A stretch of DNA of 64,000 nt from Microbacterium marinilacus. Its GTDB lineage: Bacteria; Actinomycetota; Actinomycetes; Actinomycetales; Microbacteriaceae. Under the pieces are notes generated by a model that did not search any database, was not told the DNA's origin, and saw nothing but the letters and a program-made list of their open reading frames with translations. Shown here one piece after another: positions 16,861 through 27,566 of this stretch. Made by a program: the position numbers and the translations under genes. The stretch spans positions 261,036 to 325,035 of the forward strand of contig NZ_JAIJZW010000002.1 of the NCBI RefSeq assembly GCF_019753765.1, given 5' to 3'. Position 1 is the first letter of the stretch, and each line of letters begins with the position of its first letter.

Positions 16861-17793
16861 TCAGGGCTCTTCGCGCGACGTCTCGGGGGAGGACTCGACT
16901 GATTTCGGAGCTGTGGACGACCGATGCGGCAGGATCCTGCCCACGCCCCGCCCCATGGCGCCGGCGCCCGACGCCACCGCCGAACCGGCGCGCCTCACGC
17001 CCCGCAGCGCGCTGTGCTCGAGGCGCTCCGCGCCCGGAGACGGCTCGAGCTCTTCGGGGAGCCGGGAGGGCGCCGGCCCGAACGCCTTGCGCGACGCGAC
17101 GACCACGCGCCGCCCGAGGAGGTGGTTGCCCGCCCCGCCGATCGCGGCGCCGACCCCGAACGGCAGCGCCTTGCCGATGATCGAGGCCCCGCCGCGCTTG
17201 GCGAACTGGCGGATGAACGAGGCCTTCAGGCGGTCGAGCGCCGGTCCCACGGCGGCGCGGGGCAGGGTCTTCGTGATCATCTCGCCCCAGTAGGACGAAC
17301 GGCTGCTCGTCCCGGCCGCCTGGCCGGCGAGCTGGCGCACGAGATCGACGCCCTCGTCGCCCAGCATCAGCGTCAGCACCAGGGCGCGAGCGCGATCGGG
17401 AGAGTCCAGTGCGATGCCGTGCACCTCGGCGAGCGACTGCGCGTACAAAGCCGTCGCCTCGAGGAAGCCGACCGTCTCGGCGCCGGCGAGCGTGAGGGTC
17501 ACCGCCGTGCCGATGCCGGGGACCACCGCGGTCGCGCCGACCGCCGCACCGCCGGTCGTGACCGCGGCCAGATACCGCTTCTCGAGCACCCGCGCGATCT
17601 CGGCGGGCGTCGCGTCGGGGTGCCTCAGGCGGATCGAGCGGATGTGCGCGACGACGGCCGGTCGTTGCACCCGGATCACCCGGTCGAGCACGCGCACCAG
17701 GAACGGGTGCTCGTCGTGCCCCGAGGGCGGCAGGCCTCCCTGCCACGGCGCGTCGGCCGGGAGCGAATGGATGGTGTGGACCTTGTCGGACAC
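16861..17793 (-). CDS. Membrane-associated protein, possibly EcsC-like
   Basis: 310 residues. A glycine/alanine-rich hydrophobic stretch around residues 75-110 (AVTTGGAAVGATAVVPGIGT then LTLAGAETVGFLEATALYAQ) and a second around 210-230 (LPFGVGAAIGGAGNHLLGRR) suggest membrane association. The pattern recalls EcsC-family proteins but the match is weak. The C-terminal ~60 residues are rich in Ser, Arg and Glu and probably disordered. GTG start (VSDKVHTIH). Function unknown. Confidence 0.6.
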   Translation of the reverse strand: MSDKVHTIHSLPADAPWQGGLPPSGHDEHPFLVRVLDRVIRVQRPAVVAHIRSIRLRHPDATPAEIARVLEKRYLAAVTTGGAAVGATAVVPGIGTAVTLTLAGAETVGFLEATALYAQSLAEVHGIALDSPDRARALVLTLMLGDEGVDLVRQLAGQAAGTSSRSSYWGEMITKTLPRAAVGPALDRLKASFIRQFAKRGGASIIGKALPFGVGAAIGGAGNHLLGRRVVVASRKAFGPAPSRLPEELEPSPGAERLEHSALRGVRRAGSAVASGAGAMGRGVGRILPHRSSTAPKSVESSPETSREEP

Positions 17794-17843
17794 GCGCGTG
17801 ATCCTATGGCGTCAGCGCGAGGACTGTCTGAGGGGGCGGCTCG

Positions 17844-18536
17844 TCAGACGAAGAGGTTCGCGTGCTCGAGGTCGTCCGCCGTGTCGATCTCGACCGCGTA
17901 GAGGTCGGAGATGTCCATGGGCTGCAGCTTCACGCCGTCGTGGGCGATCGCGAGCTCGAGGCCGCGCTCGAAGTAGTCCTGGTCGTCGACGCGCGCGAGG
18001 TGACGCATGAACGCCGGCTTGTCCGCGCGCGAGATGTAGTTGATGCCGACGGCCTCGCCGATGCCGCCCACGACCGTCTTCGACAGCTGGTCGATGTGAC
18101 CGGTCTCGTCGATCGTGTACTTGACCTCCTCGTCGCTCACCTTGGCGGTGTTGACGGTGACGAAGGACTGGTCCCGCTCGATGAGCGAGATCGCGCGGCC
18201 GAGCACGCGCGGGTCGAAGACGACGTCGCCGTTCATCCAGAGCACGCTCTTCTTGCCGGTGGCGTGAAGGGCGCGCAGCAGGCTCTTCGAGGTGTTCGTC
18301 TGGTCGTACCGCTCGTTGTGCACGTAGCTCGCGTCGGGGAACGCGTCGATCACGGTCTCGGCCCGGTAGCCGACCACGGTGGTGATCTTCGAGTCCGGCC
18401 CGAAGGCCGCGTGGATGTTGTCGCGCTGCTGCTGCATGATCGAGCGGCCGTCGCTGAGCTCGGTGAGCGGCTTGGGCAGCGCGCGACCGAGGCGCGAGCC
18501 CATGCCCGCGGCGAGAATCACGATTCGGAAAGACAT
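17844..18536 (-). CDS. NTP transferase, phosphocholine cytidylyltransferase-like
   Basis: 230-residue nucleotidyltransferase with the GT-A-like motif [20 protein letters not shown] at the N-terminus, the metal-site aspartate in [12 protein letters not shown] and the C-terminal [20 protein letters not shown]. This arrangement resembles LicC/phosphocholine cytidylyltransferases and related sugar-phosphate nucleotidylyltransferases. The substrate is not clear, and no choline kinase or sugar gene is adjacent. The ATG at 18536 lies behind AGGAGC at good spacing; the longer open frame to 18626 is not needed. Confidence 0.82.
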   Translation of the reverse strand: MSFRIVILAAGMGSRLGRALPKPLTELSDGRSIMQQQRDNIHAAFGPDSKITTVVGYRAETVIDAFPDASYVHNERYDQTNTSKSLLRALHATGKKSVLWMNGDVVFDPRVLGRAISLIERDQSFVTVNTAKVSDEEVKYTIDETGHIDQLSKTVVGGIGEAVGINYISRADKPAFMRHLARVDDQDYFERGLELAIAHDGVKLQPMDISDLYAVEIDTADDLEHANLFV

Positions 18537-18807
18537 CTGTTCGCTCCTGACTCGTAAGGGCCCGCAGGTGCGCGGGCGCCTTCGCGTCCTGACTGTGTGG
18601 TCATCGGCCGAACCGGCCGTTGACATGCTGTGTTTGCGATCGATTCACCGATCGGTCACCTCGATGTGCCATTCAATGGTAGCGATCAGCTGCTGGGAAC
18701 GGGCAGAGATGCCCGCTGATCGGCGATTCCGTCCGTCGGGCGTCACGGATCGACGACAACCCGGTGCCGTCCCGGTCCTGTCCAGCGTCGGTTGCTACGG
18801 TGAGGAA

Positions 18808-20321
<1,514 letters not shown>

Positions 20322-20346
<25 letters not shown>

Positions 20347-21911
20347 CGCCGGTGCTGCGTCTCCGTCTCGCCCTCATGGCGGGCGCGCTGCGGGGCCCCG
20401 CCTCGCAGACGGTCTGGCGCGCCCTGGGGCTGCTGACCGTGATCGCGGTCGTCGTCCTGGTGGGCGCCGGCACGCTGTCACTGGTCGATGCGCCCGCGCC
20501 CGTCGCGTTCGCGCTGCTCGTGCTCGCGGGGTCGGCCATCACGCTCTCGTTCGCCGTCGGGCCCGTCGTCGCGGGGGCCGTCGACCCGCTCGATCCGCGC
20601 CGGTTCGCGGTGCTCGGGATGGAGCCGCGTCCCCTGGCGTGGCGGCTCGCCGGTGCGGGGATGTTCAGCGTGCCGGCCCTGGCGGTGCTCGCGTTCGACG
20701 TCTGCGCGGCGGTCGTCTGGGCGGCCCATGGCGTCCCCGGCATCGTGTGCGCGCTGACCGCGATCCTGCACGTCGCCACCTGCGTGGTGCTCGCGCGCCT
20801 CAGCATGGCGTTCGGCTCGGCCGTGCTGCGCACACGGCGCACCCGCGAGCTGTCGGGCCTGTTCGTGCTCGGGATCGTCGTCGTGCTCGTGCCGGTCGTC
20901 GTCTTCCTGTCGTCGCTCGAGTGGCAGGGCCAGGTGCCGAGCGCGCTCGCGACGGCGGCCGACGTGCTGGCGCTCACGCCGGTCGGGGCGGCGTCGGCGC
21001 TGCCCGGTGCGATCGCGCTCGGTGACACGTCGGCCGCCTGGCTGTCCGGCCTGGTCGGCGTCGTCACGCTCGCCCTCGCCGTCGTCGGCTGGGTGCTCGC
21101 CGTCGAGCGCGCGCTCACGACCACCGAGAACCCCGTCGAGGCGCGGGGCCGTGGCGGCCTCGGCTGGTTCGCGCTCGTGCCCGGCACGGCGGCGGGAGCG
21201 ATCGCCGCCCGCGGCCTCGTCTACTGGCTGCGCGACAGCCGATACCTCGTGAACATCGCGATCATCCCCGTGGCGGGACTGCTGCCGGCGGTCCCGCTGC
21301 TGATCGCGGGCGTGCCGCCCGAGGTGGTCGCGCTCGTCCCCGTTCCGATCATGGCCCTCTTCTTCGGCTGGCTGCCCCACAACGACGTGGCCTATGACTC
21401 GAGCGCCGTCTGGCTGCACATCGCGAGCGGTGTGCGCGGCATCGCCGATCGCATGGGCCGCCTGGTGCCGGTGCTCGTGATCGCGGTGCCGGTGCTCGCG
21501 GTCGCCATCCCCGTCGCCACGGCCGCCTACGGGCGGTGGGCCGCGCTGCCCGCTATCGTCGGCGTGGCGGTGAGCCTCTTCCTGGCGGGGCTCGGGCTCT
21601 CGAGCGTCGCATCCGTCGTGGCGCCGTACGCCGTCTCCCGCCCGGGGGACAGCCCGTTCCAGCAGCCCCAGCGGTCGGAGTCGAGCGGTGTCGCGGCGCA
21701 GGCCGTCGTGATGATCGGCGCGCTGCTGCTGAGCGCTCCCGCGCTGTGGCTGGGCTGGCTCACGGTGACCGACGACATCGGTCGCGCCTTCGCCACGATG
21801 TGGACGGGCATCGGCATCGGCGCCGGCGTGCTGGTGGTCGGCCTCCTGCTCGGAGCCTGGCTCTTCGAGCGCCGCGACGTGCGGATCATGGAGTTCGCGG
21901 CCACGACGTGA
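20322..21911 (+). CDS. ABC exporter membrane subunit
   Basis: 529-residue integral membrane protein with about a dozen hydrophobic segments (for example [39 protein letters not shown] and [20 protein letters not shown]). The start overlaps the end of the ATPase gene by 25 bp, indicating a coupled pair. It is similar in layout to large actinobacterial ABC-2 permease-like transporters. Substrate unknown. Confidence 0.82.
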
Positions 21912-21961
21912 GGCCCGCGAACCCGTGCCGGGAGGCAGGCCCACCGCTAGACTCGGGGACC

Positions 21962-22228
21962 ATGAGCACCCCTCTCGACACTCCTGGTGACGGCGGCACC
22001 GCCCTTCTCGATCGCGAGCTCGAGAAGCTCCTCGAAGAGGAGGAGATCGAGCCGGGCGATCACGAGCGCTTCTCCCATTACGTCCAGAAGGAGAAGATCC
22101 TCGAGTCGGCGATCACGGGCAAGCCGGTTCGAGCGCTGTGCGGCAAGAAGTGGACTCCCGGCCGCGATCCCGAGAAGTTCCCCGTGTGCCCCACCTGCAA
22201 GGAGATCTACGAGTCGCTGAACTCGTGA
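21962..22228 (+). CDS. DUF3039-type small protein
   Basis: 88 residues: acidic N-terminal helix (LLDRELEKLLEEEEIEPGDH), the stretch RFSHYVQKEKILESAITGKP, then a zinc-ribbon-like end with RALCGKKWTPGRDP and CPTCKEIYESL. This matches the DUF3039 family of short conserved actinobacterial proteins of unknown function. ATG start; the longer open frame upstream is a shadow of the permease gene. Confidence 0.85.
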   Translation: MSTPLDTPGDGGTALLDRELEKLLEEEEIEPGDHERFSHYVQKEKILESAITGKPVRALCGKKWTPGRDPEKFPVCPTCKEIYESLNS

Positions 22229-22270
22229 TCTCCGGCGCGTCCTGAGGCGCGAACGATCCCTGGGCGCCCG

Positions 22271-23593
22271 TCAGGCGTCGAGGTAGACCGTCGGGATGGC
22301 GGGGTCGGAGCGGCTGAGGGCGAGGGCGCGGATCGGCAGCTCCTCGCGGACGCGCAGGTGGTGCTTGCGCGCGGACTCGACGCCTGCCGCTCCCTCGTGG
22401 TCGGATACGGGCTCGCCGTCGACGACCAGCGGCACCTGGAGGGGGCGCGCGTCGGGGTGGTCCCCGGGCTGAGCGAGCTGCTCGAAGCCGTCGGCGATCT
22501 CGACGAGCTCCTGCGTCGCGACGCCGGCGTCCAGGCTGCGGAACGCGCTCTTCCTGCCGCCCTGCGAGCCCTTGCCCTCGGCGGTCTTGGCGACCGAGAC
22601 CCATCCGCCCGCCGCGTCCTGGCGAGCCACGAGCTTGTAGACCATGCCCGCTGTCGGGTGTCCCGAGCCGGTCACGACCGAGGTGCCCACCCCGTAGGCG
22701 TCCACGGGCGAGGCGGCCAGGGCGGCGATGGCGTACTCGTCCAGGTCGCTGGTCACGGTGATGCGCGTGCCGGTCGCTCCGAGAGCGTCGAGCTGGGCCC
22801 GCACGGTGGCGGCGACGGCCGGCAGGTCGCCGGAGTCGATGCGCACCCCGCCGAGGCCGGTGCCCGCGACGGCGATGGCCGTCTCCACGCCGCGCGCGAT
22901 GTCGTAGGTGTCGACCAGCAGCGTGGTCTCCGGTCCGAGGGCCTCGACCTGCGCGCGGAACGCGTCCTCCTCGCTGTCGTGCAGCAGCGTCCACGAGTGC
23001 GCGGCGGTGCCCATGGTGGGGATGCCCCAGCGCCGGCCGGCCTCGAGATTGCTCGTCGCGCCGAACCCGGCGATGTAGGCCATGCGTGCAGCGGCGACCG
23101 CCGAGGACTCGCCGGCGCGCCGCGATCCCATCTCGGCCAACGGCCGGTCCCCGGCGGCGATGCTCATGCGGGCGGCCGCCGTCGCCACGGCGGAGTCGTG
23201 GTTCATGACGCTCAGGGCGACGGTCTCGAGGATCACGGCGTCGGCGAAGCTGCCCTCGACCGTCAGGATCGGCGAGCCCGGGAAGTACAGCTCGCCCTCG
23301 CGATAGCCGGCGATGGACCCCTGGAAGCGGTACGACTCCAGGTAGGCGACGGCCTCGGGGCTGACGACGTCCGCGTCGCGCAGGTAGCGCAGCTCGTCGT
23401 CGCCGAAGCGGAAGTCGCGCAGCAGGCCCAGCAGCCGGCCCGTGCCGCCCACCACCCCGAACCGGCGCCCCCCGGGCAGGCGGCGCGCGAACAGCTCGAA
23501 CACGCAGTGCCGCGAGGCGGTGCCGTCACGCAGCGCGGCATCGAGCATCGTGAGCTCGTAGCGGTCGGTCAACAGGGCCGTCGAGGCACTCAT
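22271..23593 (-). CDS. pncB: Nicotinate phosphoribosyltransferase
   Basis: NAD salvage enzyme that makes nicotinate mononucleotide from nicotinate and PRPP. 440 residues. Seen motifs: TDRYELTMLDAALRDG at the N-terminus, the FELFARRLPGGRRFGVVGG loop, EMGSRRAGESSAVAAARMAY, IPTMGTAAHSWTLLH containing the active-site histidine region, and RIDSGDLPAVAATVR of the phosphate-binding loop. Convergent with the DUF3039 gene and divergent from murI. Confidence 0.96.
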   Translation of the reverse strand: MSASTALLTDRYELTMLDAALRDGTASRHCVFELFARRLPGGRRFGVVGGTGRLLGLLRDFRFGDDELRYLRDADVVSPEAVAYLESYRFQGSIAGYREGELYFPGSPILTVEGSFADAVILETVALSVMNHDSAVATAAARMSIAAGDRPLAEMGSRRAGESSAVAAARMAYIAGFGATSNLEAGRRWGIPTMGTAAHSWTLLHDSEEDAFRAQVEALGPETTLLVDTYDIARGVETAIAVAGTGLGGVRIDSGDLPAVAATVRAQLDALGATGTRITVTSDLDEYAIAALAASPVDAYGVGTSVVTGSGHPTAGMVYKLVARQDAAGGWVSVAKTAEGKGSQGGRKSAFRSLDAGVATQELVEIADGFEQLAQPGDHPDARPLQVPLVVDGEPVSDHEGAAGVESARKHHLRVREELPIRALALSRSDPAIPTVYLDA

Positions 23594-23655
23594 AACGGCA
23601 ACACTACTGCCGCCTCCCGGGCTCCCGGCGCAGCCGCCGGGTACGCTGGGACATC

Positions 23656-24498
23656 ATGAACGACGCGCCGATCGGCATCTTCGACTCCGGGGTCGGCGGC
23701 CTCACGGTGGCGCGCGCGATCGGCGATCAGCTGCCGCGCGAGTCGATGCTCTACATCGGCGACACCGCGCACTCTCCCTACGGCCCGAAGCCCATCGCGG
23801 ACGTGCGCCGTTATGCGCTCGAGGTGCTCGACACCCTGGTGGATCAGGGCGTCAAGATGCTGGTGATCGCGTGCAACACGGCGTCGGCGGCCATGCTCAG
23901 GGACGCCCGCGAGCGGTACTCGGTGCCGGTCGTCGAGGTGATCGGGCCCGCCGTCCGAACGGCGATGTCGACCACTCGCAACGGGCGCATCGGGGTGATC
24001 GGGACGGTCGGGACGATCGGGTCCGGCGCCTACCAGGACATGCTCGAGGTGAACCCCGGCATCGAGGTCTTCACGGCCGCATGCCCGCGGTTCGTCGAGT
24101 TCGTGGAGGCGGGGGACACCGACTCGCCCCAGGTGCTCGCCGCAGCGGAGCAGTACCTCGCCCCGCTGCGTGACGCCGGGGTCGACACGCTCGTGCTCGG
24201 CTGCACCCACTATCCGTTCCTCAAGGGCGCGATCAGCTACGTGATGGGCCCCGACGTCTCGCTCGTCTCCAGCGACTCCGAGACCGCGAAGGACGTCTAC
24301 CGCCAGCTGGTCGGTCGTGACCTGCTCGCCGGCCCGACGGCGACGCCCCGGCACGAGTACGAGGCGACGGGAGCGGCCACGCAGGACTTCATCGTGCTCG
24401 CCAACCGCCTGCTCGGCCGGGAGGTGCGCGACGTGCGCCTCGTGCGCACGGGCGCCATCGACCTGAGCACGCTGTCCTCCGGGCACGCGTCCGGCTGA
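23656..24498 (+). CDS. murI: Glutamate racemase
   Basis: Makes D-glutamate for peptidoglycan. 280 residues. The two catalytic cysteines lie in [10 protein letters not shown] and GCTHYPFLK; the N-terminus [18 protein letters not shown] and [13 protein letters not shown] are family signatures. First of a murI-rph-rdgB run on the plus strand, an arrangement common in actinobacteria. Confidence 0.97.
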   Translation: MNDAPIGIFDSGVGGLTVARAIGDQLPRESMLYIGDTAHSPYGPKPIADVRRYALEVLDTLVDQGVKMLVIACNTASAAMLRDARERYSVPVVEVIGPAVRTAMSTTRNGRIGVIGTVGTIGSGAYQDMLEVNPGIEVFTAACPRFVEFVEAGDTDSPQVLAAAEQYLAPLRDAGVDTLVLGCTHYPFLKGAISYVMGPDVSLVSSDSETAKDVYRQLVGRDLLAGPTATPRHEYEATGAATQDFIVLANRLLGREVRDVRLVRTGAIDLSTLSSGHASG

Positions 24499-24579
24499 GC
24501 GGCCGGGCACCGCGCCCGCTCCGACTCCGACGCAGACAAGACCATCAGACGCCACACCATCAGACGGAACAGGGATCCC

Positions 24580-25317
24580 ATGACCACGACCCGCGCCGAC
24601 GGCCGCACCCCCGACCAGCTGCGACCCATCACCATCGAGAGGGGATGGAGCAGCCAGGCCGAGGGGTCGGCGCTCATCAGCTTCGGCGGCACGAAGGTGC
24701 TGTGCACCGCGTCGTTCACGGGCGGCGTGCCGCGCTGGCTGACGGGCAAGGGCAAGGGGTGGGTCACCGCGGAGTACGCGATGCTGCCGCGCGCGACGAA
24801 CTCGCGGGGCGACCGCGAGAGCGTCAAGGGACGGATCGGCGGGCGCACGCACGAGATCTCCCGCCTGATCGGACGCGCGCTCCGCGCCGTCGTGGACACC
24901 AAGGCGCTGGGGGAGAACACCATCGTCATCGACTGCGACGTGCTGCAGGCCGACGGCGGGACGCGCACCGCGGCGATCACCGGCGCCTACGTCGCGCTCG
25001 CCGACGCGATCGAGTGGGGTCGTGAGAAGAAGTTCATCGCGCAGCGCTCGCAGGTGCTGAGCGACTCCGTGGCCGCGGTCTCCGTGGGGATCATCGACGG
25101 CGTCCCGATGCTCGATCTGCCGTACGTCGAGGATGTGCGCGCCGAGACCGACATGAATGTCGTCGTCACCGGCGGCGGCAAGTTCGTCGAGGTGCAGGGC
25201 ACGGCCGAGGGGGCGCCGTTCGACAAGGCCGAGCTCGACGCGCTGCTCGCGCTCGCCGTCGCGGGCGCCGCCGAGCTGCGCGAGCACCAGCTCGCGGCGC
25301 TGGGACGGGACGCCTGA
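24580..25317 (+). CDS. rph: Ribonuclease PH
   Basis: Phosphorolytic 3'-5' exoribonuclease that trims tRNA precursors. 245 residues. Recognised by [19 protein letters not shown], the phosphate-binding region [44 protein letters not shown] split over its length, and the C-terminal [19 protein letters not shown]. Ends two bases before the rdgB ATG. Confidence 0.97.
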   Translation: MTTTRADGRTPDQLRPITIERGWSSQAEGSALISFGGTKVLCTASFTGGVPRWLTGKGKGWVTAEYAMLPRATNSRGDRESVKGRIGGRTHEISRLIGRALRAVVDTKALGENTIVIDCDVLQADGGTRTAAITGAYVALADAIEWGREKKFIAQRSQVLSDSVAAVSVGIIDGVPMLDLPYVEDVRAETDMNVVVTGGGKFVEVQGTAEGAPFDKAELDALLALAVAGAAELREHQLAALGRDA

Positions 25318-25319
25318 GC

Positions 25320-25913
25320 ATGGCGCAGGTCGTGCTCGCGACGCACAACCCGCACAAGGTGGCGGAGTTCCAGGCCATCGTCGCTCGCGTCCGTCCCGAT
25401 CTCGAGGTGGTCTCCTACGACGGCCCGGAGCCGGTGGAGGACGGCACGACGTTCGCCGAGAACGCGCTGATCAAGGCGCGTGCCGCGGCTGCTCACACCG
25501 GCCTCGTGGCGCTCGCCGACGACTCGGGAGTGTGCGTGGACGTCCTCGGCGGCTCTCCCGGAGTGTTCTCGGCCTACTGGGCCGGGCACGCCAAGGACGA
25601 CCGGGCGAACCTCGCCCTGCTGCTCGACCAGATCTCCGACATCCGTGATCCGCACCGCGGCGCGCACTACAACTCGACCATCGCGCTCGTGACGCCGGAC
25701 GGCCGGGAGCACACCGTCGAGGGACTGTGGCCCGGGCGCCTCGCGGAGGCGCCGCGTGGTGACGCCGGCTTCGGCTACGACCCCGTCTTCGTCCCCGCCG
25801 AGCCGGCGGGCGACGAGCGGACGGTCGCCGAATGGAGCGCCGAGGAGAAGAACGCGGTCTCGCACCGCGCCCGGGCGTTCGCCGCGCTCGAGCCGCTGCT
25901 CGCCTCGATCTGA
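25320..25913 (+). CDS. rdgB: RdgB/HAM1 non-canonical purine NTP pyrophosphatase
   Basis: House-cleaning enzyme that hydrolyses dITP, XTP and ITP to monophosphates. 197 residues; N-terminal VVLATHNPHKVAEFQAI, the NAL(I)KARAAA helix, ADDSGVCVDVLGGSPGVFSA with the metal-binding aspartates, and GDAGFGYDPVFVP followed by EEKNAVSHRARA. Translationally linked to rph (2-base gap). Confidence 0.97.
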   Translation: MAQVVLATHNPHKVAEFQAIVARVRPDLEVVSYDGPEPVEDGTTFAENALIKARAAAAHTGLVALADDSGVCVDVLGGSPGVFSAYWAGHAKDDRANLALLLDQISDIRDPHRGAHYNSTIALVTPDGREHTVEGLWPGRLAEAPRGDAGFGYDPVFVPAEPAGDERTVAEWSAEEKNAVSHRARAFAALEPLLASI

Positions 25914-25968
25914 GCGTCGACCGCCGCACGAGCGGGCAGCCGTCCGCGGCGACGCCGCGAACGAGTGC

Positions 25969-26598
25969 TCAGTGGACGACGGCGAGGAGCACGCCGACGA
26001 TCACGAAGAGCGTGCCGAAGAGGCGGTTCAGCAGACGCTGTCCGGAGGTGTGCGCGGTGAGTCGCGCGAGGCCCCGAGCCGCCGTCGCGAAGACGCCCCA
26101 CATCACCACGATGTCGACCGCGACCACCGTCGCCGTCAGCACCAGGTACTGCGTGAGCAGCGGCAGGTCCGGGCGGACGAACTGTGGGACGAAGGCGACG
26201 AAGAACACGATCGCCTTCGGGTTCGTGAGGTTCACCAGGAGCCCGCGCCGGAACATCGGCCACGCGCGCTCGCGCAGCGGCACCGCCACCACGCCGTCGT
26301 CCTCCACCACGGTCGGCCGCGCGAGGAACTGCCGCACGCCGAGCAGGATCAGGTAGGCGGCGCCCGCATACCGGATCACCTCGAACAGCACGGGCGAGGC
26401 CGCCACCAAGGCTCCCAGCCCCGCCGCGACGATCGCGACGTGGACGACCAGGGCCGTCTGCTGGCCGAGGATTCCCCAGATCGCACGACGCCACCCCGAT
26501 GCGATGGAGTTCGCCATCGTGTTGACGGCGCCCGCGCCGGGCGTCAGCGAGATGATCACGCTCGCGCCGAGCAGGGCCAACCAGAGCGTGGGCGACAC
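25969..26598 (-). CDS. LysE/RhtB-family amino-acid exporter
   Basis: About 209 residues, six hydrophobic helices. The N-terminal ASVIISLTPGAGAVNTMANS contains the LTPG motif of the family, and LVNLTNPKAIVFFVAFVPQF is the conserved central motif. The GTG at 26598 (VSPTLWLALLGA) gives the usual length and N-terminus; an ATG at 26640 would add 14 residues. Substrate not determinable. Divergent from the guanidinium exporter gene. Confidence 0.88.
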   Translation of the reverse strand: MSPTLWLALLGASVIISLTPGAGAVNTMANSIASGWRRAIWGILGQQTALVVHVAIVAAGLGALVAASPVLFEVIRYAGAAYLILLGVRQFLARPTVVEDDGVVAVPLRERAWPMFRRGLLVNLTNPKAIVFFVAFVPQFVRPDLPLLTQYLVLTATVVAVDIVVMWGVFATAARGLARLTAHTSGQRLLNRLFGTLFVIVGVLLAVVH

Positions 26599-26750
26599 AA
26601 CAACCGATGCTAGGGCGTGCCCGCCGACACCCGGGCGCATGTGACGGTGCGTTCTCTGTCAGGCGTCTTTCATCGTCGTCCGGTCCGCCGGCTGCCCGGG
26701 ATCTGTTCAGGCACCCGGGGCACAATGAGGGCAGAGCCCGTCAGCGGCTC

Positions 26751-26791
26751 CCGGACGATGGTCAAGTACCCGGTGCGCGACAAGACTTGCC
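26751..26791 (+). ncRNA. Guanidine-III riboswitch (ykkC-III)
   Basis: A 41-nt stretch starting CCGGACGA, with ACCCGG at its middle and GACAAGAC near its end, follows the published guanidine-III (ykkC-III) aptamer in order, spacing and total length. Helix P1 can form between CCGG (26751-26754) and CCGG (26770-26773); P2 between CAAGT (26763-26767) and ACTTG (26785-26789), extended by GG/CC around a bulge. P2 covers the invariant segment in between as a pseudoknot. The ribosome binding site AAGGAG begins 2 bases after the aptamer and 12 bases before the exporter ATG, so translational control is likely. The downstream Gdx-type gene fits guanidine sensing. Confidence 0.85.
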
Positions 26792-26804
26792 GAAGGAGCA
26801 AGCC

Positions 26805-27566
26805 ATGTCCTGGATCGTCCTCGTCGTGTCCGGTGTCCTCGAGGCCGTGTGGGCCACGGCCCTCGGCAAGTCCGAGGGGTTCACGAAGCCCGTTCCGTCG
26901 GTGGTTTTCGCCGTCGGTCTGCTGGCGAGCATGGCCGGGCTCGCCTGGGCCATGCGGGACATCCCGACCGGTACCGCCTACGCCGTATGGGTCGGGATCG
27001 GCGCCTCGCTCACGGTCGTCTACGCGATGGTGACCGGCGACGAGTCGGTCTCGTGGCTGAAGGTGCTGCTGATCCTGGGTCTCGTCGGCTGCGTGGTCGG
27101 CCTCAAGCTCGTCGGCGACGGCGAGCACTGGGCCCGAGACGCCGAGCTGCCGGGCCGTCACGCCTCGCGTGCGACCTCGGCCGGGCTCTTGTCGGAGCGG
27201 AGACCCCGCCACCGGGCCTGGCGCAGGTTTCCGCCGGGCGTCCACTCGGCGAACTCGACCTCGCCCACGAGCTCGGGCCGCACCCAGAGCGCCTCGCGCG
27301 CGTCGGCTGCGGGCACGCCGTGCAACGGGCTCTCTTCCACGCGCAGCGGCTCGAGCATCGTTCCCAGCTGCCGCAGCGCGCGGTCGCTGAACCCGGTGCC
27401 CACCCGGCCGACGTACCGCAGCCCGTCGTCGTCCGGCACGCCCAGCAGCAGGGAGCCGATGGAGCCCGAGCGACCGCCTTTCCCGGGGCGGATGCCGCCG
27501 ATCACGACCTCCTGGGTGCGGGTCAGCTTGAGCTTCGTCCAGCGCTCGGAGCGGCCCGCGCGGTAG
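26805..27566 (+). CDS. gdx: SMR-family guanidinium exporter (Gdx), reading frame lacking the normal stop
   Basis: The first ~107 residues are a complete four-helix small multidrug resistance protein of the SugE/Gdx type: SWIVLVVSGVLEAVWATALG with the essential Glu13, KSEGFTKPVPSVVF, IPTGTAYAVWVGIGASLTVV and a last helix ending GCVVGLKLVGDG. Family members stop there (about 27128). Here no in-frame stop occurs until 27566, giving 253 residues with an Arg/Ser/Pro-rich tail that overlaps ligD antisense by 409 bp. The tail looks like read-through of non-coding frame, not a domain. Function and control by guanidine are well supported by the riboswitch. Confidence 0.82.
   Translation: MSWIVLVVSGVLEAVWATALGKSEGFTKPVPSVVFAVGLLASMAGLAWAMRDIPTGTAYAVWVGIGASLTVVYAMVTGDESVSWLKVLLILGLVGCVVGLKLVGDGEHWARDAELPGRHASRATSAGLLSERRPRHRAWRRFPPGVHSANSTSPTSSGRTQSASRASAAGTPCNGLSSTRSGSSIVPSCRSARSLNPVPTRPTYRSPSSSGTPSSREPMEPERPPFPGRMPPITTSWVRVSLSFVQRSERPAR

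Noticed and set aside
18537..18807. 271-bp divergent gap searched for RNA genes or operators
   Set aside because: Only short GATCG repeats and ordinary promoter-like sequence are visible; nothing strong enough to list.
25945..25959. CGCGGC/GCCGCG hairpin between rdgB and the LysE-type gene
   Set aside because: A 6-bp GC stem is expected by chance at this base composition; too weak to call a terminator.
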